The notes under the pieces were generated by a model, which worked only from the letters and a program-made list of their open reading frames with translations, was not told where the DNA came from and searched no databases. From assembly GCF_001540865.1 (NCBI RefSeq), contig NC_033621.1, positions 20,001,787-20,065,786 of the forward strand: a DNA stretch of 64,000 nucleotides. Reading direction: 5' to 3'. This DNA comes from Ananas comosus (taxonomy: Eukaryota > Streptophyta > Magnoliopsida > Poales > Bromeliaceae). Each line of letters starts with the position of its first letter. Positions within the stretch are counted from its first letter, which is position 1. The position numbers were made by a program, and so were the translations under genes. Positions 1 to 12,133 of this stretch are shown here, piece after piece.

Positions 1-237
1 TTTGTTTAACTTTTGAGACTTTTGAGTTGTCATGTGCAATCGCGTGTGTAACAAATAATTTTCGGATATTTTCCCTTTAAAATGTTTTAGAACATTGTGT
101 TACATTAAATTTTACGGGTAATTTCAAATATATAAGAGCAATTTAAATGAGCTTTTTCTTTGTCATGGAGCTCTCACCAATTCAATGGAGCAATTATAAT
201 TTTGCCAAGCTGCATTATCATTGTTACTGTATATATG

Positions 238-791
238 TGATGCCCCATTTTTCAAAGGATAATTTATCCTAAAACTACTCTAACTCTACTACGCTTAATC
301 TTTTTAACCTTTTGGGCTTATCCACTCCACAAAATACTATAGCCGGATTAAAAAAATTTAGTCATGTTATATCTCATATATAGAACAATTCCAAATCTTG
401 AAAGTGTCGTATTCCTCTTCCCTTTAGGCACTGACATTCTCGTCAGGCTTAAGCACATTCACAAGCACCAAATGATGTAAGATTCGTCTCACTAGCCTTT
501 AATCGATCTTTCGGAAAGCCGTGCTCCACCAACAGCAATAATCAGCCAACAAGTCATACTCTACCCATTGTATAACCTTGGCTTAACCAAGATTCATCTG
601 ACATACCCGGCTAGTAATTAGCTCTGATACCAACTGTAACGTCCCACTTTCCAGGAGGTCACCCATCCTAGAACTACTCTATCTCTAGCACGCATGACAC
701 TCTCAACCTCTTAAGCCTAATCATCGTCTAAAATGATATAACCGGATTAAGAAATTTAGCCATATTATATCTCATATATTGGACTATTCAA
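238..791 (-). mobile_element. TRIM-like small LTR element
   Basis: Two related segments of about 155 bp (238-394 and 635-791) run in the same direction. Both contain CTACTCTA, a GCCGGATTAA or ACCGGATTAA block and TTATATCTCATATAT. The 240 bp between them ends at 621-632 with GCTCTGATACCA, the reverse complement of the usual plant copia primer-binding site (initiator tRNA-Met), two bases before the right repeat, which starts TGTAACG. This is the layout of a minus-strand LTR element with almost no interior, as in TRIMs. No coding sequence and no clear target duplication were seen. A solo-LTR tandem is the alternative. Confidence 0.55.
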
Positions 792-848
792 AATCAATAT
801 TAGTATAAGTATATAATATATACTATAATATATATATATATATTATAT

Positions 849-1094
849 AAAATTAGGCTGGAAAGCTATTAATAGTAAAATGCTCTTTTGCTATCAAGTT
901 TTTACCCTTGGATGAAAAATTGTAGGGTCAGGATGATATTAGTCGGTTTAGCGTTGAGTGTCCCCCTAGGGTTGAGTGGTCCCCACTGAGTTATAGTATT
1001 TAATCCAATGGTTAAAAATAATGAAAAGAGTTGATCCAAAGGCTAAAAAACTGTAGCAATAATGAGATTTTGCTACTAATAGTAGCCCGTCCAA
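849..1094. mobile_element. MITE family A, (TA)n-flanked
   Basis: Short non-coding element between TA-rich tracts. Its core (GGTTGAGTG, TAATCCAATGG) recurs at 11849, 19614, 25868, 41106 and 62577. Each end has a hairpin-forming arm: TAGTAAAA pairs with TTTTGCTA on the left, and a different stem built on GTAGCAA sits on the right. The copy at 62577-62833 is close to its reverse complement. Calling it a MITE rests on size, inverted ends and copy number; no transposase was seen. Confidence 0.7.
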
Positions 1095-1097
1095 TAC

Positions 1098-1128
<31 letters not shown>

Positions 1129-1152
1129 ATATATTATAGTATATTATATATA

Positions 1153-1676
1153 TTAGAGTGAGAGCTACTATGATCGGAAGCACGGAGCCTTCCGTGCTTC
1201 CAGCTCGTTTTCGATGTTGCGACTTTCGAATCGTCGATCGGCTCCGTTAAACTTGATCTAGAGTATTTGGAGTACCTAGAAAATAAATTTTATTATTTTT
1301 CGATATCATTTGCCTAGTGATCGAATGGGCTCAAAATCAACAAATTTCAATGGCCGTAGTTAGTCGTTTGCAAGTTTAACGGTGTAGAAATATCCAAATC
1401 ACGTGAAATTTTGATAGAAAATTCTTTATACTATATAAAATAAGATCAATATCTTTGATTTAAAATTTTAATATCATATTATTATATTTTGTAAGATTTT
1501 TATTTTCAGCCGTTGATTTTGAGCCCCTTCGTTCACTAGGCAACTGATATCGTAAAATCCAAATACTCTAGATCAAGTCTAACGGAGCCGATCGACGATT
1601 CGAAAGTCCGAACATCGAAAACAAAGTGGAAGCACGGAAGGCTCCGTGCTTCCAATAGCATAGTAGCCTCACTCTA
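1153..1676. mobile_element. MITE family B with ~150-bp terminal inverted repeats
   Basis: The first ~150 bp (from TAGAGTGAGAGCTACTATG) return inverted at the right end, both bordered by TATATA tracts. Each end also carries an inner hairpin with stem GGAAGCACGG/CCGTGCTTCC. The interior has no open frame of note. Related copies are at 19009-19552, 19862-20400 and 62227-62576, with similar cores but different hairpin stems. It belongs to the same (TA)n-flanked group as family A. Confidence 0.75.
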
Positions 1677-1689
1677 TATATATATATAT

Positions 1690-1935
1690 ATATAGCGAGA
1701 GAGAGAGAGAGAGCTACTATATTCTTATAAGTACGATGAACTTCATATTTATAAGTAGCTTTCGATAATATAGCTTCCGAATTAACGATCCATACTGTTA
1801 AACATAATTTAAAGTATCTGAAGCTAGTAAAATCCAAACTTCATAATTTTTTGACATTATTTATCTTACGATTAAATAGTCTCAAAATTGGTAATTTTTA
1901 ACGATTGGTGTACAACACCCGCAAATTTAACAATG
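1690..1935. mobile_element. Truncated MITE family B copy
   Basis: It starts after a (TA)n(GA)n tract with GAGCTACTATA and has a hairpin arm built on TTATAAGTA. It then follows the left half of family B (a TTCCGAATTAACGATC block, then a block like TTTGACATTATTTATC). The right half is missing. Confidence 0.5.
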
Positions 1936-2324
1936 TAACAGACGTGCTGTCCATCAACTCACACACATTAGTACGTACACAACAATATGATTTGGATTTC
2001 GGAACCTGGTTGACTGGTTCGATATCATGGACTCAAACTCGCTTGGATGGTTCTGCGTGGAGCGACCCCAGCACATATAAGTAATTTTGATCTGCACATC
2101 AACTCTCTCAACAAATACAATTTCAAAAGCGTGAGATAAATTAGACAAAGAAAGCCAAGGTAAAACTTGTTTGATCCTTCTATTATAAATAAAAGTTCAG
2201 ATTAATTAATTTAGAATGAGAGGCTTTCTAGGTTACTCAATTTGTTGAACGGAAAGAATACAGTAATATCCACATGACTGGTCAAAGAAACCAATAAACA
2301 GAATGCTTTTTTTTTTTTTTTTCA

Positions 2325-2676
2325 AAAAACTTCAAATATCATTCTTGTGGTTTCACACTTTCTCACTTTGGTATCCTGTATTTAAAGTATATCAATTTAC
2401 TATCCTGTGATTTTATTTTTATTTTTTTATTATCGATTCCACTAATTTTTTTCGTTAAATCAGTGACAAAGTTAAAACTAAAGGGCACTAAAGTGAATAT
2501 TCGATAAACCTAGGTGAATTATCTGAAGTTTTTGTATATAATTTAACAAAATATTAACGAAGAAACTGACGAAAAAATAAAAATAAAATCACAGAATACT
2601 AACTTGATACACTTTAAATCACAGGATATGAAAAAGTGAGAAAGTGCGAAACCACAAGGGTGGTATCTGAAGTTTA
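2325..2676. mobile_element. MITE family D
   Basis: About 350 bp with inverted ends of roughly 90 bp. The left end reads ACTTCAAATATCATTCTTGT and the right end is its near reverse complement (GGTGGTATCTGAAGT). The same element occurs at 10493-10841, 14415-14738 and 47314-47677, and as the interrupted copy into which the 14953-18710 solo LTR inserted. It has no coding capacity. The superfamily is not clear. Confidence 0.7.
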
Positions 2677-2679
2677 CTT

Positions 2680-3515
2680 TCAGTTCCTCTGATCATTTGG
2701 AAGATGCCACATGACTCAATTTAATTTATATTAATATCGAAACTAACATCTAATTGACACTTCGACAATATGGTTCTCAAGCTGTACGTGTGTCACGGTC
2801 ACAAGTTCGGCATTCGCATAAATAATTTGGTAGGTCAAAAAATTTTGAGTTTGCAAAATAGTTAGAAAATCAGAAAAAAAAAAAAAAAAGTTGATAAATA
2901 TTTGTTTTATTATAATTAACTATAAAATAAAGAATTCAAGAGATTACAAAATTTTTAAGCTTTTTATTTTTTAGTAAATTATGGCCTTAAAAAGTTAAAA
3001 ACATAATAACTCATTTTGTAGCTAGATTAATACAACAGTACTTAATCTAGTAAATTGATTCATAGGTTATCCATAATTTTGATTAATTTTTTTTAATTTT
3101 CTTAATAGCAATGAATAATTTGGATTTGGTAATTTTTTCCTAAAATTTTTATAGTAATGAATAATTTGGAGAGATTATTCGGATAACCAAATATAACTGT
3201 GCACAAATTTTTAAGAAACAACAGTGAATTTTGTTAAATTTCACTCATACTGGATTCGTGCGCTGTTAGATCTCAATGAGGCTCAATTTTATATGGGCTT
3301 CAAAAGGCTCGAAGCTAAAACAAAAGGTGAATAACTGGAAAAAAAAAAAAAAAAAACGTTAATAGGGTAAAAAGATATTCAATCGCATAAAATTCTTATC
3401 GATTGAGTAAATGGAGAAAATTTTTTCCTACACGTTCGCACATAACTTAGTTGGTATAGCATAGATCGTAGTGTTACAGGAAGAAATATCACAATAATTA
3501 CTGTAAAACATAAAT
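2680..3515. other. AT-rich intergenic stretch, nothing recognised
   Basis: No open frame, RNA gene or paired repeat stands out. Two poly-A runs (2875-2890 and 3341-3355) could be tails of very old retroposed fragments, but no body could be recognised. Confidence 0.4.
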
Positions 3516-3521
3516 ATCTAA

Positions 3522-3894
3522 GGATATATTACACTTTTAATCCTCAAACTATTAAGGCGGAACATTTTAGTACTCAAAAATTTAATTTATTATAATTTTT
3601 ATCTTGTATTTTCTGAATTATTATAATAAAGTCTCATAATTCAATTTGATAGGCTAAATATTGGCGAATTATTAGTGGACAAATAATATAATATCTTAAT
3701 TATATATTATTGCATCATCAATTACAATATTTTTATATTACTTCTATATTAGTAATTTATTAATATTCAGCCAATCAGATTATATTGTAAGATTTGATTA
3801 TACTAATTTAAAACAATTAAGTTAAATAAATTATGGTTTGAAGACCAAAATGTTATGTAGCATTATATTTGAGGAATAAAAGTGTACTTTATCC
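3522..3894. mobile_element. MITE family G
   Basis: The ends are inverted repeats of about 60 bp: the left has ACACTTTTAATCCTCAAACT and the right has GAGGAATAAAAGTGT followed by ACTTTATCC. A partial relative is at 26606-26815 (AAATTATACTTTTGGTCCTC). Non-coding. Confidence 0.6.
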
Positions 3895-4121
3895 ATATCT
3901 AACTGGGAAAGCGTCTAATACAGCTTTTTCTTTGAGGCTGTGTTTCGTTAGAGAACTAAATTCTAGAGAATAATTTTTGTTATTCCCAAAATCAGGGGAT
4001 ATTTCGGTACAAAATAGAAGAATTATAAATTTGTATTTGGATACATTCGGGAATATTCTAAGGATATTCTTAATAGCGTTTGGATAAAAAGTCAAGAATA
4101 AGGTCTAAATATATTTTTTGG

Positions 4122-4487
4122 AAGGCTAAATTATATAAAATTTTCCTGTCAAAATCCGATTTTTCATTTTTTCCCGCTATCATTTAAAAACCTACACTTT
4201 ACCCCGTGTAAAATGAAAAAATGATCACTTCGCCCCCCACCGTTAGTAATCCGTTAGGGTTCCATTTATAAAATATTATTATATTTTTTTATACCAAAAA
4301 TACCCTCAGTCTTCTCTTCTGTAAAAATGGTGAGTGGCAAAATGGTTATTTTATCATTACAGTTCACACCGTAACCCCTATGAACATTTTTCATTTTACA
4401 AGGGGTAAAATATACGTTTTTAAATTACAGGGGCGGAAAGTGAAAAATCAAATTTTGACAGGAGGTTTTTCTGTAATTTAGCCTTTT
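4122..4487. mobile_element. MITE family E
   Basis: The left end AAGGCTAAATTATATAAAA returns inverted as GTAATTTAGCCTTTT. The inner block CCTGTCAAAATCCGA also returns inverted, giving inverted repeats of about 90-100 bp around a short middle. It is nested in the 3934-5139 element. No open frame. Confidence 0.65.
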
Positions 4488-4713
4488 AAAAATAAAATAA
4501 TTAATTTATATTACTATATTTTATATAAAATTATTTATAAAATTATTTCATATTGTAATTTATAATATAATATTTTATGTAACCGTTTAATTTAAAATAG
4601 TATATTTATTTTATGTAATAATTTATTATATATAAATTATTCATAATATATGTAATGAATAAAGTATAATACTAACAATATCCTAATGATTTTAATTAAT
4701 AATAGTATAAATT

Positions 4714-4720
4714 TCAGTAC

Positions 4721-4764
<44 letters not shown>
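4714..4764. repeat. (TA)n microsatellite
   Basis: An almost pure TA dinucleotide run of about 50 bp. Confidence 0.9.
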
Positions 4765-4768
<4 letters not shown>

Positions 4769-5139
4769 AATATTTATAATATTTAATATAAAAATAATTG
4801 ATTATTAATATATAAATAATAAAGCTTAATGAAATAAATAATATATTAAATTTAATTAATTTATATTATATAATAAGATTTAAGTATATATATATTATCA
4901 TAAAGATACTATTTATATTAATATATTTATGTATTTATTTATTTATCTAATAAAATAAAGAGAGGAACAAAATTGTTTTGAGTCCTCTAGAAACAAGTTT
5001 TAACGGATTATTCCAGAACAACCCGAAAGAACTCATTTTGACCGGAACAATCCGTTTTCCGAAGTTCTGCTGGCATTTGGCTAAAATTAGGGGATATCCC
5101 CTTTTATTCCGGAATATCCTCCGTGCCAAACGCAGCTTG

Positions 5140-6360
5140 AGTATATAGTCATTTTAATTCATGCATGGACTCCAATAGTACATTTTGCCTTTTATTTTTA
5201 TTTTTTTGGCCATGTATTCTTCTACCTTTTCTTTTAAAATAAATTTTAATTTGCCTACCTGGTATTTGATTGAAAAAATTATAATTAACTAATAAGTAGT
5301 TTTAACTATATTTTTATAAAAAAAATACTACTATCAAATAGAATAACAAAAAATTTTCATCGAAAAATTGCAAAATAATTAAGTATAATTTTTGAATCAC
5401 AATGTAAAAATAAACAAAACTATAAAATAGTTAAATACGCCTTTTTATATTACAAAGCGATAAAATAAAAATAAGTTAATTTATGAGAGGATGGATGAAA
5501 GTTTACCCTTTCTAATAATATTTTCTCGATTTCAGCATTTCATAAAATGATTAGACCATTTACTTTATTTTCAGATGTTTACAGGACACACGTGTGAACA
5601 CTTCTATTAGAAGCCGATTTAATATCTGATCTCATAGCCGGAAAAATAAGGGTTACTGACTGCTCTAAAAATTTGTGGCACTTCTAGTAGAGTATGCGGC
5701 GGACAAATGAAAGATGTCTAACGCGTCTCTCAATATTAGAAATGAAAATGAGATTTAACCCTAGAATAAAATATATTTTAGACGGCACCTTTTAGACGAC
5801 ATTTTATTCTACTGTTTTTAATATTTGATATGTATTGACAACACAATTAAAAATTACTAATAAGGATATTTTTATTAAATACTGATAAAAATTTTTCGAC
5901 GCTATATTAAACATCGCTATATTTATTCTGACATGCTCATTTAAAGATTCTTTATCCGACACTTTTAGAAGCATGAGAGCCATTTTTACCAACGTTTTGA
6001 CACGCTGCTAATTATTATTTAAAATATCCTTCGTTGTTGTCTAAGTTCCTTAACAAATATTTATATAATAATATTTTTCCTTATAGCTTTCACTCAATCA
6101 ATACGTTATAGAACACCACAGCATCCTGCATATCAAGAATTACGTACGTTCTGCGTGCAGCAAATGCACGAAGCTCTCGTAATTCGTATGGAGGAGAAAG
6201 AAAAGAAAATCATAAAATTAAAAATTAAAATAATATTATCACGAACGACTGTCGAAGCAACTCTTTTGGCAATAAATAGCAAGCGCAGTTAGCCCCAAAA
6301 ATGAACACTACAAATTAAACAACCAAGGCGGAAGAAAGAGAGCAGAAAGAAAGAAAGAAA
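5140..6360 (+). promoter_or_regulatory. 5' flank and leader of the P450 gene
   Basis: The region upstream of the P450 start is AT-rich with no MITE resolved in its last 300 bp. AATAAATA at 6271-6278 is a TATA-like box about 85 bp before the ATG, which would put the transcript start near 6300. A GAAA-rich leader (6345-6360) precedes the start codon, which has A at -3 and G at +4. If transcription starts before 6301, an ATG there opens a five-codon upstream frame ending at 6318. Promoter placement is an inference. The 5640-6010 part has GACGAC-type motifs that may be CACTA debris. Confidence 0.35.
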
Positions 6361-7124
6361 ATGGAGATCATCCCCCTCCTTTCCCGTGACCACCCTCTTC
6401 TCATCATCCCCTCTCTCCTGTTCCTCTCCCTATGCATACTCCTGATGGCCAAATCCCTCATCGCCGCCCGGTCATCGAGCGGAGAACGGATCTCGAAGCT
6501 GCTCCCGGGCCCCCGCGCGCTGCCGTTGATCGGGAGCATGCACCACGTGTCGCGGGCCCACCGGGGCCCGGCGCACTGGGCGCTGCGCGAGCTGGCGCGG
6601 GCGCACGGGCCGCTGATGCTGCTGCGCATGGGCCACGTGCGCCTCGCGGTGGCGTCGTCGCCGGAGACCGCGGAGGCGATTCTCCGGACGCAGGACCTCA
6701 ACTTCGCGTTCCGGCCGCAGCTGCTGGTGGGCCAGATCGTGGGCTACGGCTGCAGCGACATGGTGTTCTCCCCCTACGGCCTCTACTACAAGCAGCTGCG
6801 CCGCATCTGCCTCACGGAGCTGCTCGGCCCGAAGCGCGTCCGGGCATTCGCGAGCATCAGGAAGCACGAGGTAGCCAAGCTGATAGAGGACATTACTGCT
6901 GCCGCCGCGGCGGGGCCGAAGGGGTCGGTGGTGAATTTGACGCGAAGGCTGACCACGATGACGAACGCCATGATATCGCGGGCGGCGTTCGGAGGGCAGA
7001 ACGCGCAGCACCACCGCTTCCTGGAGGTGGCGCAGAGCGCGGTCGAGGCGGCGGCGGGGTTCAGCGTCGCCGACGCCTTCCCCTCGCTCAGGTTCCTCGA
7101 CGTCCTCAGCGGTCTCCGGCCCAG
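6361..7124 (+). CDS. P450 exon 1
   Basis: Encodes residues 1-254 plus two bases of codon 255. It is strongly GC-rich, unlike the AT-rich intron that follows. The frame stays open for 50 bp past the donor, but only splicing at 7124 joins it to exon 2 with the expected GLRPR-LQKVRRELDE sequence. Confidence 0.9.
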
Positions 7125-10100
7125 GTTTGCTTTCAAAAGAAACTTTTTAACCTTAATTAGCTGGATAGTGGAGTGACCGGCGGTAACATTTTTAAACTAC
7201 ACGAAAGCCCTAGTAAATTCAATGCTGCAATTACGTACTTATATATTTCTAAACTATTTTCGACTTTATTATTTATTTTTTTAGAAGATTAATATTAAAA
7301 ATATTTTTTAAATATTTTAAGTTGTTTTAAATTTATTTTTAGAATTAAATTTTGTTAGTGAACGAATAGGTACAATCGTTGTATTTATGAAATAGTTATT
7401 TTATCTTCTGAAATATACCATTCTATCATCATAAATTTTTTTATTTGTCCTTTAGTTAGGTGCAGAAAAATATTTTGACTTTTTGTCTTTTCAAATATGC
7501 TTTTACTAGTCATCAAATTTTTTTTATTTACTCTTAAAATAGAGACAAAAAGTTATTTTGATTTTTTTTTTAACTTTGATAAAAATTTAATACAACATAA
7601 CTTACGGGGTGCTAATAGCGTCGTTTTTTTTGAATAACAGAGAAATATACAAAGGATATTTTTGAAACAAAAAATTTAGGCCCCGTTTGGTTCGGGGATA
7701 AGCGGGGATTATCCCCGCTATTCCGCCAAACGGGATCATTTTTTATCGAAATATTTTATTCCGGTCAAAACTTGCTATTCCCAGTTATTCCGGAATAGCA
7801 AGCTTTTTACTATTCCACCATTTTGGTGGAATAGTACTATTCCCATGCTTAATTTCAAACTTAATTAAAATTATAAAGTAAATTAAAACTAAATTATATA
7901 AATATAATATATTATATATTATAATACATTATTTTTATTATAAAATTATTAATTGTGCTATATTAATACATATTATTTATATTTAAATTTTATAATAAAT
8001 TATATTTAAATATTAAAATAAATTAAAATTTAAAATTTAAATAAATTTAAAATTTAAAATATTATAATAAATTATATTTAAAATTTAAAATTTGTAATCT
8101 CAAAATTAAAGTTTATAATTTTAAATTCCACATTTTAAATTTTAAATTTAAAATTTGAAAATTTAAATTTTTGAAATTTAAATTTGAATTTATTTTTTTT
8201 TTCAAATTTAAATTTGATCTTAAATTTAAAGTTAGAAATTTAAAATTTAAATTTTGAATTTAAAATTTAAGATTTAAAATTTTAAATTTAAATTTCAAAA
8301 TTTGAAATTTAAAAGTTAAAATTTTAAATTTTAAAATATAAATATAAAATTTAAAAATTTAAATTCTAATATAAATAAAAAAGTGATAATATTATTATTT
8401 TTATTTATAACTACCCACTTTAAATCTTATTCCATCTTACCTAACCAAACGTTATTTTTCTTATTCTGAGGAATAACCCAATTTTCATCCAAACGCAAAA
8501 TTAATCTAATCCCCGCTTATACCTCAATTTATACCTATTCCTGGAATACCCACTTTTTGCTTATCCCCGAATCAAACGATACCTTAGTATATAAGATATT
8601 TGAGAAGTATTGAGAGATATATTAAATATTATCCCTAAATTTAAAGTTCTTAATTTTTTATATATTATATATAATAAAATTACGATTGCAACTACTGCCG
8701 GAGCAGCATATGGCTACATTCTTCTCTCATGGTAGTTAGAGATGTCAACGGGTCGGATTCGGGGCGGATTTTTAAAAACCCGAACCCGAACCCGACTCCA
8801 AACCCGAGACCCGAACCCGAACCCGAACCCGACGGATTTGAAAAATCCATATCCAAACCCGAACCCGATCAAATATTCGAAACCCGAACCCGAACCCGAA
8901 CCCGAACCCGAAAATTTGAACCCAAAATAATTATTTCTTTTTTCAATATTTCAAAATATATTATATTAAATCTAAATTTTTAAAATATAAATTCAAATAT
9001 AACATCAAATTTTTATATATATATTATATATAATACAAAATAAATTCGGGTTCGGGTCGGGTTCGGGTTCGGGTCGGGTATAATCAAAATCCATATCCGA
9101 ATCCATATCCGTCGGGTTTCTATTTTTGATATCCATATCCGAATCCATATTCATATCCATCAGATATATTCGTTTCATTCGGGTTCGGGTTCGGATAAAA
9201 TTTCGGGTATCCATACCCATTGACATCCCTAATGGCAGTTAATCATAATTTTACAGTATAAAGAATACAATGCTGAAAGTGCCTTGGAACTTTTCACAAA
9301 TTGTATTATAAAATATTACTTTCAGCCATTACATTATCCAAACTAAGATAGTAGGATAGATTAAAAAAAAAGAGAAACATTTATAACTTTTGAATTATGG
9401 ATCATTTTGAGTCTACTGTATATCTAACCATTCAATATTTTGATTTTACTACACTATCTTTTAATTTATTTGATTTGATATGAACTAGAATAACTAATAC
9501 AGTAAGGATAACCGAGATATTTAAAATTTAAAATAAAAGTGTCTTTGATTGACTCAAATTAAATAAATTGAAATATTTGACAGTAAAATTAAAATTTTGA
9601 TAAATTAGGTAATCGACCGTAAAATGAATGTTTAGTCTACAACTAGGGATGTAAAACGGGTCGGGCGGCCCATGATCCGCTCGGCTCGGCATGCCTATGG
9701 GCCAGGCCTAGGCACGGCACGGGTACTGTAGAGAGCGTCCCGGGCCGGCCCCATGAGTAATCACAGGCGGTGCCGAGCCAAGAGAATTGAGCCCGTCAAC
9801 CCGGCAAGGCGCGGCCCATTACAGACTTGAGCCGTGCCGGGCTAACAGCTTAGCGTGCGGCCCAACACGGCACGGCTCGCATAGGTAGCGCCCGACGGTC
9901 CAGTAGAGCCCGGCCCTACAGGCTTCTAGGGAGTCGGGGACCCATCCCAGCTACCAAGGACCCAAGCCAAACCTTGGGACTTGAGGAGCCAGGTTGGCTC
10001 GGGTCCCAAGGCAATGAAATTTTTAGAAAATTTTAAAAATTTTTCAAAATTATTTAAAAATTTAGTACTTTATAAGTATTTTAATAATTTTTATTTTTTA

Positions 10101-11820
10101 GCCAACATTATTAGGAAAAAAAATTATTTTATTTTTTATTTTTAAATATTTTATATATTTTAAAAAATAAAAAATATTTGAAGGGCCGGTTTGGAGCCCG
10201 GCCCGGCCTGGTCGGCACGACTCGTGCCATCCGGACTGGAGGGCCGTGCTGGTCCAGTGTTCAATAAAACCTGGCCCAGCACGACCCCGTTAAGATTTTA
10301 ACCGAGTCGTCGGGCCGACCCCTAGCCTGCTTTGGCCCGAATAAATATGAACCGTGTCGGCCCACATCGGCCCATATTACACCCCTATCTACAACGAACA
10401 AAGGGTCATTGTTTGTCGAACCTCTCATCAAAAGATACTAGAATTTACTAAAAAATTGTGAATTCGAAAATTCATTATTAAAAATAGGGAAAACTTAAAA
10501 AAACCCCTTGTGGTTTCACACGTTCTCACTTTAGTACCCTATGATTTAAAGTGTATCAATTTGCTCCTCTGTGATTTTGTTTTTATCTTTTCGGCAGCTT
10601 TTTTCTTAATATTTCGTTAAATTATATACAAAAAACTTCAGATACCCACCTAGATTTATCGAATATTTATTTTAGTACCTTTTAATTTTAACTTTGTCAC
10701 TGATTTAAGAGAAAAAAATAATTAAATTGATAATAAAAAGAGAAAAACGAAACCACAGGGAGTAAATTGATACACTTTAAACCACAGGATTCTAAAGTGA
10801 GAAAGTGCGAAACCACAGTAGTTTTTTTGAAGTTATCCCTTAAAAATAAAGATAGCCTATGTGCTACTAAAAATAGCCAAGTTAGAATTTCAAAGGGAAA
10901 ATAAATGTAATGAATACTCCTTGGACCATCCCGAGATCAAGATTTTGTTACGTACCAAGGAGGGAAATTGACTTTTAAATATTTTAGAGGTAAATATTTT
11001 ATATAGACAACAATGAACATCAGATAGAATGATGAACTTAGTAAAACAAATGGATGAATTAGTCAAATAATGACCTTTCTTTCTTTCTTTCTTTCTTTCT
11101 TTTTCTAGTTTAAACTATTAAGAAACGATATTTCGATATTTTTACACTCAACATCAGGTTACAAAAAGTACGTCGAGAGCTCGACGAGGTCTTCGACGAA
11201 ATAATCGAACAGCATCAGCAAAAGAAGAAGAATACGGCCGACGAGTGCGAGGAGGAAGACTTGATCGACCTACTCCTTCGGTTGAAAGACCATGGCGATC
11301 TTGAAGCCCCTCTGTCCATCGATAACATAAAGGCTGTAATTTTGGTAAGTAAAGTATAACGTTACTACCCACATCAATGGATATGAATATTTTTACATTA
11401 TTTCAAAATGAACTGTGTTTAAAAATTTGAAAACTTGATTCAACTTGAAAGTAAGCCGAACGGACATATGCACCCAAACGGAGGGGCAACAATTATTTAT
11501 CAACTTTTGTCAACGCTAAGGTGTTTTCCATGTTACCCTTCTAAAGCCGGCATTTTAATATTTTTTTAATATTTACTAGAAATTTAACTGTGATTAAGTC
11601 ATCGATGTTAACAGCTTAGTAAATAATTCGGCCTTGGCCAAAATTTTAAGTAACTTGACCGAGTTAGCAAGTTTGACTAAATTTGGCTCTGCACGTGGCG
11701 CAACTAATTTTTCATAATCTTTAGATGATTACTATTACGCCAATCACCCACTCAACCTTAGATATCTAATAGTCACAAAGTATATAGTATTATACTGTTA
11801 GTAATATTTCAACACAACTC

Positions 11821-11851
<31 letters not shown>

Positions 11852-12075
11852 CTAGGCTACTATGCTATTAATAGCACCAAGTCATTGGTGCTATCAAGTT
11901 TTTAGCCATTGGATTAAGAGATGTGCGGTTAGGATGATGTGAGCTCCCTAGGGTTGAGTGGGTGGTTGGTTGAATAGTATGATCTAACGGTTGAAAATGA
12001 TGAAAAGGGTAGATCTAACAGCGGAAAACTTGGTAGCACCAAGTGCTTCGTGCTATTAATAGCATAGTAGCCGGA

Positions 12076-12133
<58 letters not shown>

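Larger units (their letters stand above)
3934..5139. mobile_element. Non-autonomous DNA element with a nested MITE
   Basis: The left end GGCTGTGTTTCG and the right end CCAAACGCAGC form an imperfect terminal inverted repeat like the GTTTGG-type ends of Tourist/hAT MITEs. TTGAG occurs directly outside or overlapping both ends and may be the target duplication. A further element (4122-4487) and a (TA)n tract (4714-4764) lie inside. The interior is extremely AT-rich and non-coding. Confidence 0.5.
7125..11157 (+). other. P450 intron 1, filled with transposons
   Basis: 4033 bp holding a family F remnant (about 7190-7678), a Tourist-like element (7679-8583), two hAT-like elements (8737-9231, 9644-10387), a family D MITE (10493-10841) and a (TTTC)n tract at 11072-11104. 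The acceptor is CATCAG just before 11158. Confidence 0.8.

Noticed and set aside
6472..7014. Minus-strand 180-codon frame in P450 exon 1
   Set aside because: Shadow frame of the GC-rich P450 coding sequence.
8770..8920. Telomere-like array
   Set aside because: The unit is CCCGAA, not the plant telomere unit CCCTAAA, and it is part of a hAT-like element with a target duplication.
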